From NCBI GenBank assembly GCA_964478455.1, contig CAYZJD010000090.1:1-13417 (forward strand): a DNA stretch of 13,417 bases. Direction: 5' to 3'. Of this stretch, positions 1 through 7,255 are shown one piece after another. The translations under genes and the position numbers were made by a program. The notes under the pieces were generated by a model. The model ran no database searches. It saw only the letters and a program-made list of their open reading frames with translations, and had not been told where the DNA came from. Each line of letters opens with the position of its first letter. Positions within the stretch are counted from its first letter, which is position 1. Source of the stretch: CAYZJD01 sp964478455. Lineage in GTDB: Bacteria; Acidobacteriota; Terriglobia; Bryobacterales; Bryobacteraceae.

Positions 1-2
1 GG

Positions 3-533
3 CATGGCGTCGAGTTTCGCCAGTACGCGGCCGGCAGCGAGACGATGCGCGTGATGGGAAAGCACCTGGGGAACCGCCGCATCTCGACGCGGCTCCGGCA
101 CGTGGGAATCCTCTGCGGCAACCTCGAGGCGTCACTGCGGTTCTATCGCGACATCCTCGGCTTCAGTGAGGCTTGGCGCGGCAGCAGCTCGGGAACCGAG
201 CTGTCCTGGGTGAACTTGCAGGTCCCCGACGGAGAAGACTACATCGAGCTGATGCTGTACAAGAAGCTCCCGCTGCCGAAAGAGCGGGGCAGCCACCACC
301 ACGTGTGTCTCGAGGTACCGGATGTCGAGCAGGCCGCGGCCCTGCTCAAGGAGAGCCCGGGACGGAAGGGATACAAGCGGGCTATCGAAACGCGGGTCGG
401 CACGAACCGCAAGCGCCAGTTGAACCTCTTTGACCCTGACGGCACCCGGATCGAGCTGATGGAGCCGCAAACCATCGACGGCAAGCCGGCGCCGCCCTCG
501 GCCGCGCCGCCGCCAAAAAGGACGCGGTCGTAG
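3..533 (+). CDS. VOC (glyoxalase/bleomycin-resistance fold) family protein, 5' partial
   Basis: The reading frame is open to the window edge, so the N-terminus is missing; the first ATG at 45 is not convincing because the residues before it (HGVEFRQYA...) look like the tail of a first VOC repeat. Numbering from base 3, 176 residues are visible. Residues about 31-155 form a full VOC module: RHVGI with H33, the helix SLRFYRDILGF, E82 in YIELM, the histidine cluster 98-100 before VCLEV, and E151 in RIELME. These positions match the usual H/E/H/E metal-binding pattern of the superfamily. The C-terminal tail is a Pro/Ala/Lys/Arg-rich extension that looks disordered. No signal peptide can be judged. 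The family covers lyases, isomerases, dioxygenases and resistance proteins, so no substrate is claimed. It converges with the next gene, 15 bases separating the two stop codons. Confidence 0.82.
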   Translation, partial: HGVEFRQYAAGSETMRVMGKHLGNRRISTRLRHVGILCGNLEASLRFYRDILGFSEAWRGSSSGTELSWVNLQVPDGEDYIELMLYKKLPLPKERGSHHHVCLEVPDVEQAAALLKESPGRKGYKRAIETRVGTNRKRQLNLFDPDGTRIELMEPQTIDGKPAPPSAAPPPKRTRS

Positions 534-552
534 CGGAAGCCTCCGCGGCTAC
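530..552. terminator. Hairpin between convergent stop codons
   Basis: GTAGC at 530-534 pairs with GCTAC at 548-552, and an inner GGA/TCC stem (535-537 with 542-544) closes an AGCC loop, leaving a 3-base bulge at 545-547. It covers the stop codons of both converging genes. There is no T-tract on either side, so it is at best a weak or atypical bidirectional terminator. Confidence 0.3.
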
Positions 553-1715
553 CTCACCTTGGAGACGCTTGGGACCGGATCCAGATCGCGGCCCGGCCGG
601 TAACTCCGCACGTCGTCCAGCCGGACGTGCCGGTAGTTGATGCGGTCCAGTTGCCATTCGCCGAGCCCGAGCTGGCCGGCGATCACAATGTGTTCCGGCT
701 GCCTGCTGAACCACGTGCTGAACTCGTCGGGTGGAGCTTCGGCTACGGGCTTCATGCCCGCGAAGATGCGTTTCTCGTCGATCACCTTCCAGCCGATGCG
801 GTCGAGTGCGACCGGGTCAGTGGCGAAGTACATGGTGTGGTGATCCCATAGGAACTGCGGCCTGGCGTGAGGGCCGCTGTGATACAGGCCGCGGATGCCG
901 TCGAGAATATGGAGCACCGCCTTATCGCGGATGACCGGGATGGAGACTGAAGCCGGTATGAACGTACCGGTGTAGTTCTGCGTCGTATCCGGATGCGAGC
1001 GGTTGACGTTGTTCACCAGGCCGTGCGAGAGGTTCTTCAAGGACAGCGTCACGCCCGCAGCCTGATGGTCCTTGAGCAGGGACAGGTTAATCAGTTTGTT
1101 GATCGTCTTTGTAATGAACAGCGCCGCGTAGGAGCGCCGGACCGACGGCTGTGACGTGTCCTGGCCCGGCATGCCATAAGGCAGTTCCATGAAATGGTCG
1201 GGGTCGTAGCCGTCGATGGACTGCTGAATGGCGTCCCACTGCTCCGCCGCGAACATCGTTCGCACACCCGGCGGCGCCCACGCGGCCATGCCCGCGGCCA
1301 GGAACTCCTGGCGATAGCGGTCGTAGACAACGATGTCGCCCCGCTGGATGCCCGCGGCTTCCAGACCCGCGATGATCTCCCACAGGACCGCGCCGGAGGA
1401 GATGAGGTAGGGGTAACTTACCGGGTTCACTTTGATCCCGACTACGTCGCCGGGCTCGAAGAACAACCGCCACGCGTCCCGCCAGTCCGGCGCTCCTGTG
1501 AGCAGTTCCATGCCCGCGCGGAACATCGCCTGGATGACCGGAGGGTAATGCAGGTCCCCCGCCAGCGAATGCTTGTGTTCAATTCCGATGACCCGGGCGG
1601 GATAAAGCCCCGGCATGCCGAGCACCCAGGGACCGGTTCGGGAGGCATCTCGGATCGAAGCGGCGCGCGCCGCCCCGAGTGAGCAGCAAGTCGCAATGAA
1701 CTCCCGCCGGTTCAT
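549..1715 (-). CDS. Tat-exported DUF362 domain-containing protein
   Basis: The 388-residue product begins MNRREFIATC, a twin-arginine motif (RREFI) followed by a short hydrophobic Ala-rich stretch to about residue 20, so Tat export of a folded protein is likely. The remainder matches the DUF362 family: the GDVVGIKVN strand at about 89-97, the central SLLKDHQAAGVTLSLKNLSHG region at about 212-232, and YFATDPVALDRIGW at about 296-309. No cysteine-rich ferredoxin-type cluster, found in some DUF362 proteins, is visible. The family has no firmly established reaction. The start is supported by a strong ribosome-binding sequence AGGGGGG (1720-1726, minus strand) four bases before the ATG. It lies 19 bases after the alpha-galactosidase stop on the same strand, so the two are probably one operon. 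DUF362 membership is well supported; the function is unknown. Confidence 0.85.
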   Translation of the reverse strand: MNRREFIATCCSLGAARAASIRDASRTGPWVLGMPGLYPARVIGIEHKHSLAGDLHYPPVIQAMFRAGMELLTGAPDWRDAWRLFFEPGDVVGIKVNPVSYPYLISSGAVLWEIIAGLEAAGIQRGDIVVYDRYRQEFLAAGMAAWAPPGVRTMFAAEQWDAIQQSIDGYDPDHFMELPYGMPGQDTSQPSVRRSYAALFITKTINKLINLSLLKDHQAAGVTLSLKNLSHGLVNNVNRSHPDTTQNYTGTFIPASVSIPVIRDKAVLHILDGIRGLYHSGPHARPQFLWDHHTMYFATDPVALDRIGWKVIDEKRIFAGMKPVAEAPPDEFSTWFSRQPEHIVIAGQLGLGEWQLDRINYRHVRLDDVRSYRPGRDLDPVPSVSKVR

Positions 1716-1734
1716 TCGTCCCCCCTACGGCTTC

Positions 1735-3921
1735 TCACTCTGCGCGTTCCACGACCACCGCCGTGGCGTCGAAATCTCCGCCGAGCCTGAGGTTCAGGCC
1801 GCGGTTCATCAGGTACGAACCGCTGACGGTGCGCTGATCGCCGATCAGCTTGTCGTCGATCGGCTGGATGCGGTAGAGCGCCTTCTCGTCCAGGCCCCGA
1901 AGATACAGCGTCGGCGCCGGCCTCAAGTACTGCTGCGAGTGGCGAAAGGCGAACACCACGGACTGCTTGCCGTTCTCGGAAACGTACTGGTTGGCGGTGA
2001 CATCGCTCTCGGACGGCGAGAGCAGGCGGTAAAGGTCCCCGTGCTGTACCGTGCCGCGGATGCGCTTGTAGAGCGCGATCATCTCGGTCGCCAGCTTGTA
2101 GTCATCCTCCTTCCAGTGGTTGAGATTCGCGCCGATCCCCAGTGAGCCTTGCATCGCCGCCAGGAATCGGTACTTGAGCGATGTGCTGCGGCCGTTCATG
2201 TTGGGCACGTCGGTCACCCAGGCCATCATCACCTTCGGCGCGTAAGCGAAGCTGAAGCCCTCCTGGATGCGCAGGCGGTCGAAAGCCTCCGTGTTGTCCG
2301 ACGTCCAGACCTGGTGCACGCGCGGCAGGATGCCGAGGTCCACCCGGCCCCCTCCGCCCGAGCAGGATTCAATTTCCACGCGCGGGAACTTCCCCCGCAA
2401 ACGATCGAAAATCTCGTAGACATTGTTCACGTACTTCACCCAGATCTTCTTCTGCTCGGTGGGTGGAACATTAGGCCAGCCGGGTTCGGTGAAGTGGCGG
2501 TTCATGTCCCACTTGATGAACTCGATGTTGTTCTCGGCCAGCAGCTTGTCGAGCAGGCCGTAGATGTACTCCTTCACGTCGTCGCGGGCCATGTTGAGGA
2601 TGAGCTGGTTCCGGCCCTCGGTGCGCGGGCGGCCGGGGAAGTGAATGGCCCAGTCCGGGTGGGCGCGGTACAGGTCGCTGTTGGGGTTTACCATCTCGGG
2701 CTCCACCCACAACCCGAACTTCATCCCGAGCTTGTTGACATGATCGATCAGCGGCTTGAGACCGTTAGGGAACTTCTTGGGATTGACGTACCAGTCGCCG
2801 AGACCGGCGTGGTCGTCGTTGCGCTGGCCGAACCAGCCGTCGTCCATCACGAACAGCTCGACGCCGATCTTGGCCGCCTTGTCAGCCAGTGCCTTCTGGC
2901 CGGCTTCGTTCACGTCGAAGGTGGTCGCCTCCCAGGAGTTGTAAAGCACGGGACGCGGCCTGGGCGCGGCGCGGTCCGGGAGAATTTCGTCGCGAATGAA
3001 GCGGTGCATGCGGCGCGAGGCATCGCCGAAGCCGGCGGCGGTGAATCCTCCGTAGAACACCGGCGTCGAGAACGACTCGCCCGGCTTCAGCGGATAGGCG
3101 AAATCGAAATCGTTGTACCCGCCGGTCACTCGAACCTGGCTATAGGGGGTCCGCTCGACGACGAACTTCCAGTTGCCGCTCCAGGCCAGCGCCCCGAACC
3201 AGACGCGGCCGTGCTCCTCGTCGGCGGCGCCGCGCTCGTCGATGGCAAACCACGGGTTGGCCTGGTGGCTGGTGTTGCCGCGGCGGCTTTCGATCACTTT
3301 CCTGCCTGGCTGAATCTCCTCGCGAACGAGCTGTGTTTCGCCGGCCCAGTGGCCCGCAAGGTGGCTCAGTCGGTAACCGTCCCCCGCGGGGACGTACCAC
3401 ACCGCCGACTGCGCGCTCTCGACCACAACCTGCTGCTTCGTCCCGTTGTGAATGACGGCGTGGCGGCTGATGATTCCCGTGCGCGGCCAGACGCGATAGA
3501 CCAGGGTGACGCGGATGTCGTCATTGATGTCGCGCAAGCGGATTTCGAGCGTCTCGCCCCGGATCTCGTGCGAGACGTGCTTCAGCGCCAGGTCCCGCAC
3601 CCCGTCTTCGCGCGTAACCTTCAGACACGGCTCGTAGAACCGCATGCCGCCCCAGCCGGGATATTCCTCGGTCGTCATGCCTTCGCGCGATTCAAACGCG
3701 AAGTCTCTCGCCGAGCGCGCCGGCGCGAAGTCCTCGTTGCGCGCCAACTTCTTGCCCCAATAGACGTGCTGAAGGCGGTTCAGCTCGTTGACGCCTACGA
3801 CGTAGGAAGATTCGCCGGACTCCAGCACCCAGAGCTGCTTGTCGGCGAGGTAGCGGATGGGCTGCGCTTCGACTGAAGGCAGCATCGCAAGGAACGCGGC
3901 CATGGCAAAAGTCCAGCGCAT
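1735..3921 (-). CDS. Secreted alpha-galactosidase, glycoside hydrolase family 36
   Basis: The enzyme hydrolyses terminal alpha-linked galactose from raffinose-type sugars or galactomannan side chains by a retaining mechanism. Numbered from the ATG at 3927, residues about 22-310 are the beta-supersandwich domain and about 325-640 the (beta/alpha)8 barrel. The barrel carries VMDDGWFG (360-367), LWVEPEM (406-412), the nucleophile motif KWDMNR with D474, ESCSGGGGR (520-528) and the acid/base motif SDNTEAFDR with D544. A C-terminal beta domain completes a normal GH36 length of about 730 residues. Two in-frame ATGs lie six bases apart (3927 and 3921). I chose 3921 because the ribosome-binding sequence GAGGTG then sits seven bases upstream instead of one. 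Translation from there gives a classic signal peptide (MRWTF, a hydrophobic core, then SVEA before QPI), so export to the periplasm or beyond is likely. It heads an operon with the DUF362 gene. Confidence 0.94.
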   Translation of the reverse strand: MRWTFAMAAFLAMLPSVEAQPIRYLADKQLWVLESGESSYVVGVNELNRLQHVYWGKKLARNEDFAPARSARDFAFESREGMTTEEYPGWGGMRFYEPCLKVTREDGVRDLALKHVSHEIRGETLEIRLRDINDDIRVTLVYRVWPRTGIISRHAVIHNGTKQQVVVESAQSAVWYVPAGDGYRLSHLAGHWAGETQLVREEIQPGRKVIESRRGNTSHQANPWFAIDERGAADEEHGRVWFGALAWSGNWKFVVERTPYSQVRVTGGYNDFDFAYPLKPGESFSTPVFYGGFTAAGFGDASRRMHRFIRDEILPDRAAPRPRPVLYNSWEATTFDVNEAGQKALADKAAKIGVELFVMDDGWFGQRNDDHAGLGDWYVNPKKFPNGLKPLIDHVNKLGMKFGLWVEPEMVNPNSDLYRAHPDWAIHFPGRPRTEGRNQLILNMARDDVKEYIYGLLDKLLAENNIEFIKWDMNRHFTEPGWPNVPPTEQKKIWVKYVNNVYEIFDRLRGKFPRVEIESCSGGGGRVDLGILPRVHQVWTSDNTEAFDRLRIQEGFSFAYAPKVMMAWVTDVPNMNGRSTSLKYRFLAAMQGSLGIGANLNHWKEDDYKLATEMIALYKRIRGTVQHGDLYRLLSPSESDVTANQYVSENGKQSVVFAFRHSQQYLRPAPTLYLRGLDEKALYRIQPIDDKLIGDQRTVSGSYLMNRGLNLRLGGDFDATAVVVERAE

Positions 3922-3927
3922 GAACAT

Positions 3928-3934
3928 TCACCTC
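3928..3934 (-). promoter_or_regulatory. Ribosome-binding site deciding the alpha-galactosidase start
   Basis: On the minus strand this reads GAGGTGA. It touches the first in-frame ATG (3927) but is seven bases from the second (3921), which favours the second as the real start. Confidence 0.6.
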
Positions 3935-4014
3935 GTTCTAGAATGATGGGCGTCTCCAGAGGAGATTCTGACACGTCGGGGCACGCCTGCGGCGGGCCGG
4001 CAATCTGTAGTAGG

Positions 4015-4050
4015 ATCTCCGCGAAGATCTCTGTGCCCTCTGCGGTGAAT
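4015..4050. repeat. Possible copy of a dispersed intergenic repeat (CTCTGCGGTGAA type)
   Basis: The segment contains CTGTGCCCTCTGCGGTGAAT next to a GATCT/AGATC inverted repeat (4014-4018 and 4025-4029). Its CTCTG...CTCTGCGGTGAA wording resembles a repeat seen between genes in many unrelated bacterial genomes. Only one copy is present here, so repetition cannot be shown from the window. It lies between the divergent alpha-galactosidase and hydrolase genes, inside the leader of the latter. Confidence 0.3.
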
Positions 4051-4072
4051 GGGTTTGGTTGCCGTGCGAACA

Positions 4073-4080
4073 AGAGGAGG
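4073..4080 (+). promoter_or_regulatory. Strong ribosome-binding site deciding the hydrolase start
   Basis: AGAGGAGG lies five bases before the ATG at 4086. A longer in-frame ATG at 4059 has no such site and would place this sequence inside the coding region, so 4086 is preferred. Confidence 0.75.
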
Positions 4081-4085
4081 ATGCT

Positions 4086-4985
4086 ATGGCCGAACTGAAA
4101 ACGGGCGGTGTCCGCATGATCCCGGTGGACGGCAAGCACAAGGTGTGGACGAAGAAGGTCGGCTCCGGGCCGGTGAAGATGCTCACATTGCACGGCGGTC
4201 CCGGATGCACCCACGAGTACTTCGAATGCTTCGAGGACTTCCTGCCTCGGCAGGGGATCGAGTTCTACTACTATGACCAGCTCGGCTCCCACTACTCGGA
4301 TCAACCCGATGATCCCGCCCTGTGGACGGTGGACCGGTTCCGCGAGGAGGTGGAGCAGGTCCGGGCGGCACTGGGTCTGGAGGACTTCTACCTTTACGGG
4401 CAGTCCTGGGGCGGCATGCTCGCGATCGAGTATGCGTTAAAGTACCAGCAGCACCTCAGGGGCCTCATCATCTCCAACATGACGGCAAGCATCCCCTCCT
4501 ATGTGGACCACATCAACGAACTCCGCCGGCGGCTGCCGCCGGAGATCCAGGACACCATGGCGATCTACGAAGCCAGGGGCGAGTACTCAGCCCCCGAGTA
4601 CGAGGAGATTCTGTTCAAGCGGATCTACGCCGAGCACCTGTGCCGGATCGATCCCTGGCCGGAACCGATGATGAGGATGTTCCGCCACATGAACTTTCAG
4701 GTCTATAACACCATGCAAGGGCCGAACGAGTTCGTCATTACTGGCATATTCAAGGACTGGGACCGTTGGAATGACCTGCACCGGATCAGCGTGCCCACCC
4801 TGCTGCTGGTGGGCGAGTTTGACACGATGCGCGTGGCGGACATCGAGCGGATGGGCCAACTGATCCCGAACGCCCACGTCGCCGTGTTCCAGGGCGGCAG
4901 CCATTGCACGATGTGGGATGCGCAGGAAGAATACTTCGCCCGGCTCACCGGGTTCGTCCGCGACGTCGAGGCGGCCCGCCACTGA
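4086..4985 (+). CDS. Proline iminopeptidase-like alpha/beta hydrolase (peptidase S33 family)
   Basis: The 299-residue protein has the full alpha/beta-hydrolase toolkit of prolyl aminopeptidases: the oxyanion-hole motif HGGPG (36-40), YDQLGSHYSD (63-72) in the place of the family's DQLGSG-S motif, the nucleophile elbow GQSWGG with S107, an acid D246 in GEFDT and H273 in GGSHCTMWD. A helical cap domain spans about 135-225. There is no signal peptide, so it should be cytoplasmic. Family members release N-terminal proline or other residues from small peptides, but some related enzymes act on amides or lactones. The exact substrate therefore remains open. It is divergent from the alpha-galactosidase and converges on the AbiEii toxin gene with a 118-base gap in which I see no further feature. 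Confidence 0.9.
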   Translation: MAELKTGGVRMIPVDGKHKVWTKKVGSGPVKMLTLHGGPGCTHEYFECFEDFLPRQGIEFYYYDQLGSHYSDQPDDPALWTVDRFREEVEQVRAALGLEDFYLYGQSWGGMLAIEYALKYQQHLRGLIISNMTASIPSYVDHINELRRRLPPEIQDTMAIYEARGEYSAPEYEEILFKRIYAEHLCRIDPWPEPMMRMFRHMNFQVYNTMQGPNEFVITGIFKDWDRWNDLHRISVPTLLLVGEFDTMRVADIERMGQLIPNAHVAVFQGGSHCTMWDAQEEYFARLTGFVRDVEAARH

Positions 4986-5103
4986 CCGGGCTATCCGTGC
5001 CGTCCCACACCACCGCAAGAGCCGGGGCATCTCCGCGTCCTGCGCCTCTCTCGAAGAACGCGTGTCCCGCCGCGATCCTCGCCCAGTGGCCTCGCCGGAG
5101 CGC

Positions 5104-6027
5104 TCAGCCGCCGAGTTCCAGGATCTCGCTCAGCCTTGCGAGAGCGGTGGCTCGCTTGTTCTCATCCATCTTCCCTAGGTTCTCGATCCGCCACTGGACA
5201 GCAGGCAGCAGTTCCACGCCGGGAAGTCCGAGCAGCGTCCAGTTGGGTTCGCCCGCCTTAATCGACAGGAGGAGGCGGCGGTGCTCGACGGGCATCTTCC
5301 CCACGACAATCCGGATGAGGTCTTCGCGCACCTCCAGCAATTCGTCTGGTGTCACTGGCTGCTCCGACAGGCCATCGAATCCTCGGGTGAATTCCTCGGA
5401 AATGTCCCGGCGCGTCGGGGCCAGCACTTCGGCCATGGGCCGGTTGTGGCTGATGAGGTAGACGATGAAGGCTTTGCGCAGTTCGTCATCGACGCCCTCG
5501 TTCGCCAACAACTCGCGCACATCGAACAGGTCACGCGGGTGTTGGCGGTCCAACGCTGCCACGATCTTGCCCGCATAGAGGTCCGGAAAACTGACAACCT
5601 GAATCTCGGCAAACCCGAATTCGGATTCTACGCGAGGCGAGACGGGTCTGACCGCAGGTTCGTAGACGCAGCCACGCATGACTGGTGTGACTTCGATCTT
5701 GACCTGAACTCCGTCCGCCCGCATGATCAGCTTGTTGATGCAATCCTCGCCTTCAAGGGCGGCCACGCTTATACTCGACCCCGGAATGCCCCTTCGCATG
5801 CGATTCGCAATACGCCGCATGGCGGCGTCAATCTCTCGACGTGACTCCGCCCGCTGAGCCACAGGCACGTAGGTCAGATCAAGATCGACTGAGAGTCGGG
5901 GCATATCCCGAATAAACAGATTGACCGCCGTGCCGCCCTTGAGAGCGAAGCAGGTTTCGGAGGCAACAATGGGGATGGCCCTCACAAGCAGTGCAGCCTG
6001 CCGGCGGTAAAGGTTAGACACCGGCAT
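5104..6027 (-). CDS. abiEii: AbiEii/AbiGii-family nucleotidyltransferase, toxin of a type IV toxin-antitoxin pair
   Basis: The product is 307 residues from the ATG at 6027; the frame stays open to 6111, but those codons lie inside the antitoxin gene and do not resemble the family. Diagnostic nucleotidyltransferase motifs are present in order: motif I LKGGTAVNLF (29-38), motif II SVDLDLTY with D48 and D50, motif III KIEV (110-113, E112), and motif IV DLYAGKIVAALDRQHPRDLFD (149-169) with D149, K154 and D166. In the studied AbiE systems the toxin is a nucleotide-dependent transferase that stops growth and can abort phage infection. All expected active-site residues are here, so it appears functional. 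The ATG lies inside the end of the antitoxin gene (14-base overlap), implying translational coupling. No strong ribosome-binding site precedes it, which fits coupling. It converges on the hydrolase gene. Confidence 0.9.
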   Translation of the reverse strand: MPVSNLYRRQAALLVRAIPIVASETCFALKGGTAVNLFIRDMPRLSVDLDLTYVPVAQRAESRREIDAAMRRIANRMRRGIPGSSISVAALEGEDCINKLIMRADGVQVKIEVTPVMRGCVYEPAVRPVSPRVESEFGFAEIQVVSFPDLYAGKIVAALDRQHPRDLFDVRELLANEGVDDELRKAFIVYLISHNRPMAEVLAPTRRDISEEFTRGFDGLSEQPVTPDELLEVREDLIRIVVGKMPVEHRRLLLSIKAGEPNWTLLGLPGVELLPAVQWRIENLGKMDENKRATALARLSEILELGG

Positions 6028-6859
6028 CAAGATTTTCCGGCACCGTGATGTTGTACTTGGCGTCGAGCTTCCCGCCCCGGACCAGCATCCGCTTGCCACG
6101 CCCCAGGTCAATCCCGCTGCGTTCGAGCCTCTTCAGCCACGCGTGGCCGTGCCGTTCGGCGAACCAGAAAAAGAGGCGCTTCACCTTGACGCTGCGACAG
6201 TCGACAAGCAATCGCTGGAGCCGCCTCGGGCTGAGGTTGCGAAGACCCTCCATCAACACGTCCGCCTGATGGAAGGTTTCACGCCTCGGAACTTCATCAA
6301 GAAGTTCCAGGACCGCACGTTCCGGCGTGGACATGATCAGCGGCCACTCTTCGTGGCCCCAAGGCTGTCGGGTGAAGCCTTCCGGAAGGGACTTACCGTT
6401 GGCTTGAGCGTCAAGGGCGTGCGCTGGGAAGAGCCGTCGTGAGTTGTGGACAACGAACCGGCTCGTCAGTTTCAGTTTGTGCAGCCAACCGGGCGCCGTG
6501 ACAGCCCCATAGAGGTGAACCTCCCGTGGGCCGGCGGCGCCTAGGTAGTGCCCGAATCCCTGTAATTCGAGTGCCGTTCGTCCACCCACCGCGAGCGGGC
6601 GTTCCAGCAGCGTTTGGAGAGAGATGACAACCGCCTCCCAGCGCAAGCCTCCGTTGCCGGAGGGCGTGACTCGTGCAGGCGGGCGGCGATAGACTCCCCG
6701 GATGATCTGGTCCAGCCAGCCATTCGAAACGTATTTGCTCCGCAGCCCCCGCGAGTATCCCTTCTGCTCCAGCCAGGCTGCATCGACCACCAAGCCGTTC
6801 GGCAGATTGTGCTGGAGCCAGTTCAACTTCGTTTGAACTTGTTCACCCACGGTAAGCAT
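6014..6859 (-). CDS. abiEi: AbiEi-family antitoxin / transcriptional autorepressor
   Basis: The 281-residue protein has an N-terminal winged-helix-like region (about 8-60, with LEQKGYSRGLRSKYVSNGWL and a basic turn RGVYRRP), typical of AbiEi antitoxins that bind their own promoter. A middle segment follows (about 75-145: RWEAVVISLQTLLE, GRTALELQGFGHYL). The C-terminal antitoxin domain (about 170-275) includes STPERAVLELLDEVP and a Lys/Arg-rich end. In characterised AbiE pairs AbiEi represses the operon and counteracts the toxin without a stable protein complex. Gene order (antitoxin first) and the 14-base overlap with the toxin are standard. No Shine-Dalgarno sequence precedes the ATG at 6859; instead the start codon sits between the halves of an inverted repeat (see the regulatory entry). 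No frameshift or internal stop is seen. Confidence 0.87.
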   Translation of the reverse strand: MLTVGEQVQTKLNWLQHNLPNGLVVDAAWLEQKGYSRGLRSKYVSNGWLDQIIRGVYRRPPARVTPSGNGGLRWEAVVISLQTLLERPLAVGGRTALELQGFGHYLGAAGPREVHLYGAVTAPGWLHKLKLTSRFVVHNSRRLFPAHALDAQANGKSLPEGFTRQPWGHEEWPLIMSTPERAVLELLDEVPRRETFHQADVLMEGLRNLSPRRLQRLLVDCRSVKVKRLFFWFAERHGHAWLKRLERSGIDLGRGKRMLVRGGKLDAKYNITVPENLDAGV

Positions 6860-6897
6860 ACTACCGTATTTTCAAACCAGCGTCCAGTTCGAATCAA
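6849..6897 (-). promoter_or_regulatory. Candidate autoregulated abiE promoter and operator
   Basis: A perfect inverted repeat, ACGGTA (6849-6854) and TACCGT (6862-6867), is separated by seven bases that contain the abiEi start codon. On the minus strand, TTGATT (6892-6897) and GAAAAT (6868-6873) are spaced 18 bases apart and each match the -35/-10 consensus at 4 of 6 positions. The -10 would abut the repeat, so a bound dimer would block transcription, and the transcript would begin within a few bases of the AUG. AbiEi proteins are known to bind inverted repeats in their promoter; assigning this one is inference. Confidence 0.5.
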
Positions 6898-6998
6898 TGG
6901 CGGTTGGCATATCCAGGGTATGCGAAATCTGGTCTTTGCAAACCCCATCATCGCCGAGACGGCAACTGACCAAGCCGCCGCATCCCCGACTGCGAGAG

Positions 6999-7148
6999 GT
7001 GGGCTCTACAGCGTGGCCCGCGAACGCGCCTTGGTCGACCGATGCTCAGGTCGAGCAAGACTTGATCCTGTCGCACGCCCTGGTCGAGATCTTCCCCGGC
7101 CCGCTACTCGCTGCGCAACTCGCCTCTCGCGGCGGCCACCCGGATTAG
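6999..7148 (+). pseudogene. Remnant of a second AbiEii-type nucleotidyltransferase gene (5' fragment)
   Basis: In the frame ending at the TAG at 7146, codons from 7011 read AWPANAPWSTDAQVEQDL, then ILSHALVEIFPGPLLAAQLASRGG, then HPD and stop. As I recall the family, this resembles the N-terminus of the AbiEii branch whose members begin with an AW..APW segment, a VEQDL-(I/V)-LSRALV helix and a FRGGTAL nucleotidyltransferase motif I. The match runs straight into the two glycines of motif I and then breaks off. No continuation (SxDxDL and later motifs) is found in any frame downstream. A GTG at 6999 could be the old start; the frame is also open upstream to an ATG at 6897 without recognisable content. 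It is not the same subfamily as the intact toxin next door and lies on the opposite strand, so it is not a simple duplicate. At about 50 residues it cannot be an active enzyme. Confidence 0.6.
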
Positions 7149-7255
7149 ACCCAGTCGGCCCGAGGCGCAGCCTCCGAGCGTTTGGTCGCGGCTAAAGCCG
7201 CCTCTGCGTCCACCCCGCCTCCGCCGCGAACCGCCGCCGCAAAAAATGTCCCGGA
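7149..7255. repeat. Hairpin-rich intergenic segment beside the toxin remnant
   Basis: This non-coding stretch holds two compact perfect inverted repeats: GAGGC/GCCTC (7162-7166 with 7170-7174) and GCGGCT/AGCCGC (7188-7193 with 7196-7201). A run of CCGCC units ends in an A6 tract near 7241. The hairpins resemble small REP-like elements, but no second copy is in the window. The segment joins the truncated toxin remnant to the 3' end of the beta-helix gene and may mark a rearrangement. The other gene-free part of this gap (6868-6998) contains only the candidate abiE promoter. Confidence 0.4.

Noticed and set aside
2149..3876. Plus-strand open frame of 575 codons
   Set aside because: It lies entirely antisense to the GH36 gene, has no recognisable domain and reflects the high GC content of that gene.
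4986..5103. Small gene between the hydrolase and AbiEii stop codons
   Set aside because: The open frames here are run-on shadows of neighbours, with no ribosome-binding site or recognisable product.
6028..6111. 28-codon N-terminal extension of AbiEii
   Set aside because: It lies inside the antitoxin gene and does not look like AbiEii sequence. The 14-base overlap from the ATG at 6027 is the usual arrangement.
6614..7195. Plus-strand frame of 193 codons overlapping the abiEi start and the toxin remnant
   Set aside because: It is antisense to abiEi for half its length and out of frame with the AbiEii-like fragment, with no recognisable content.
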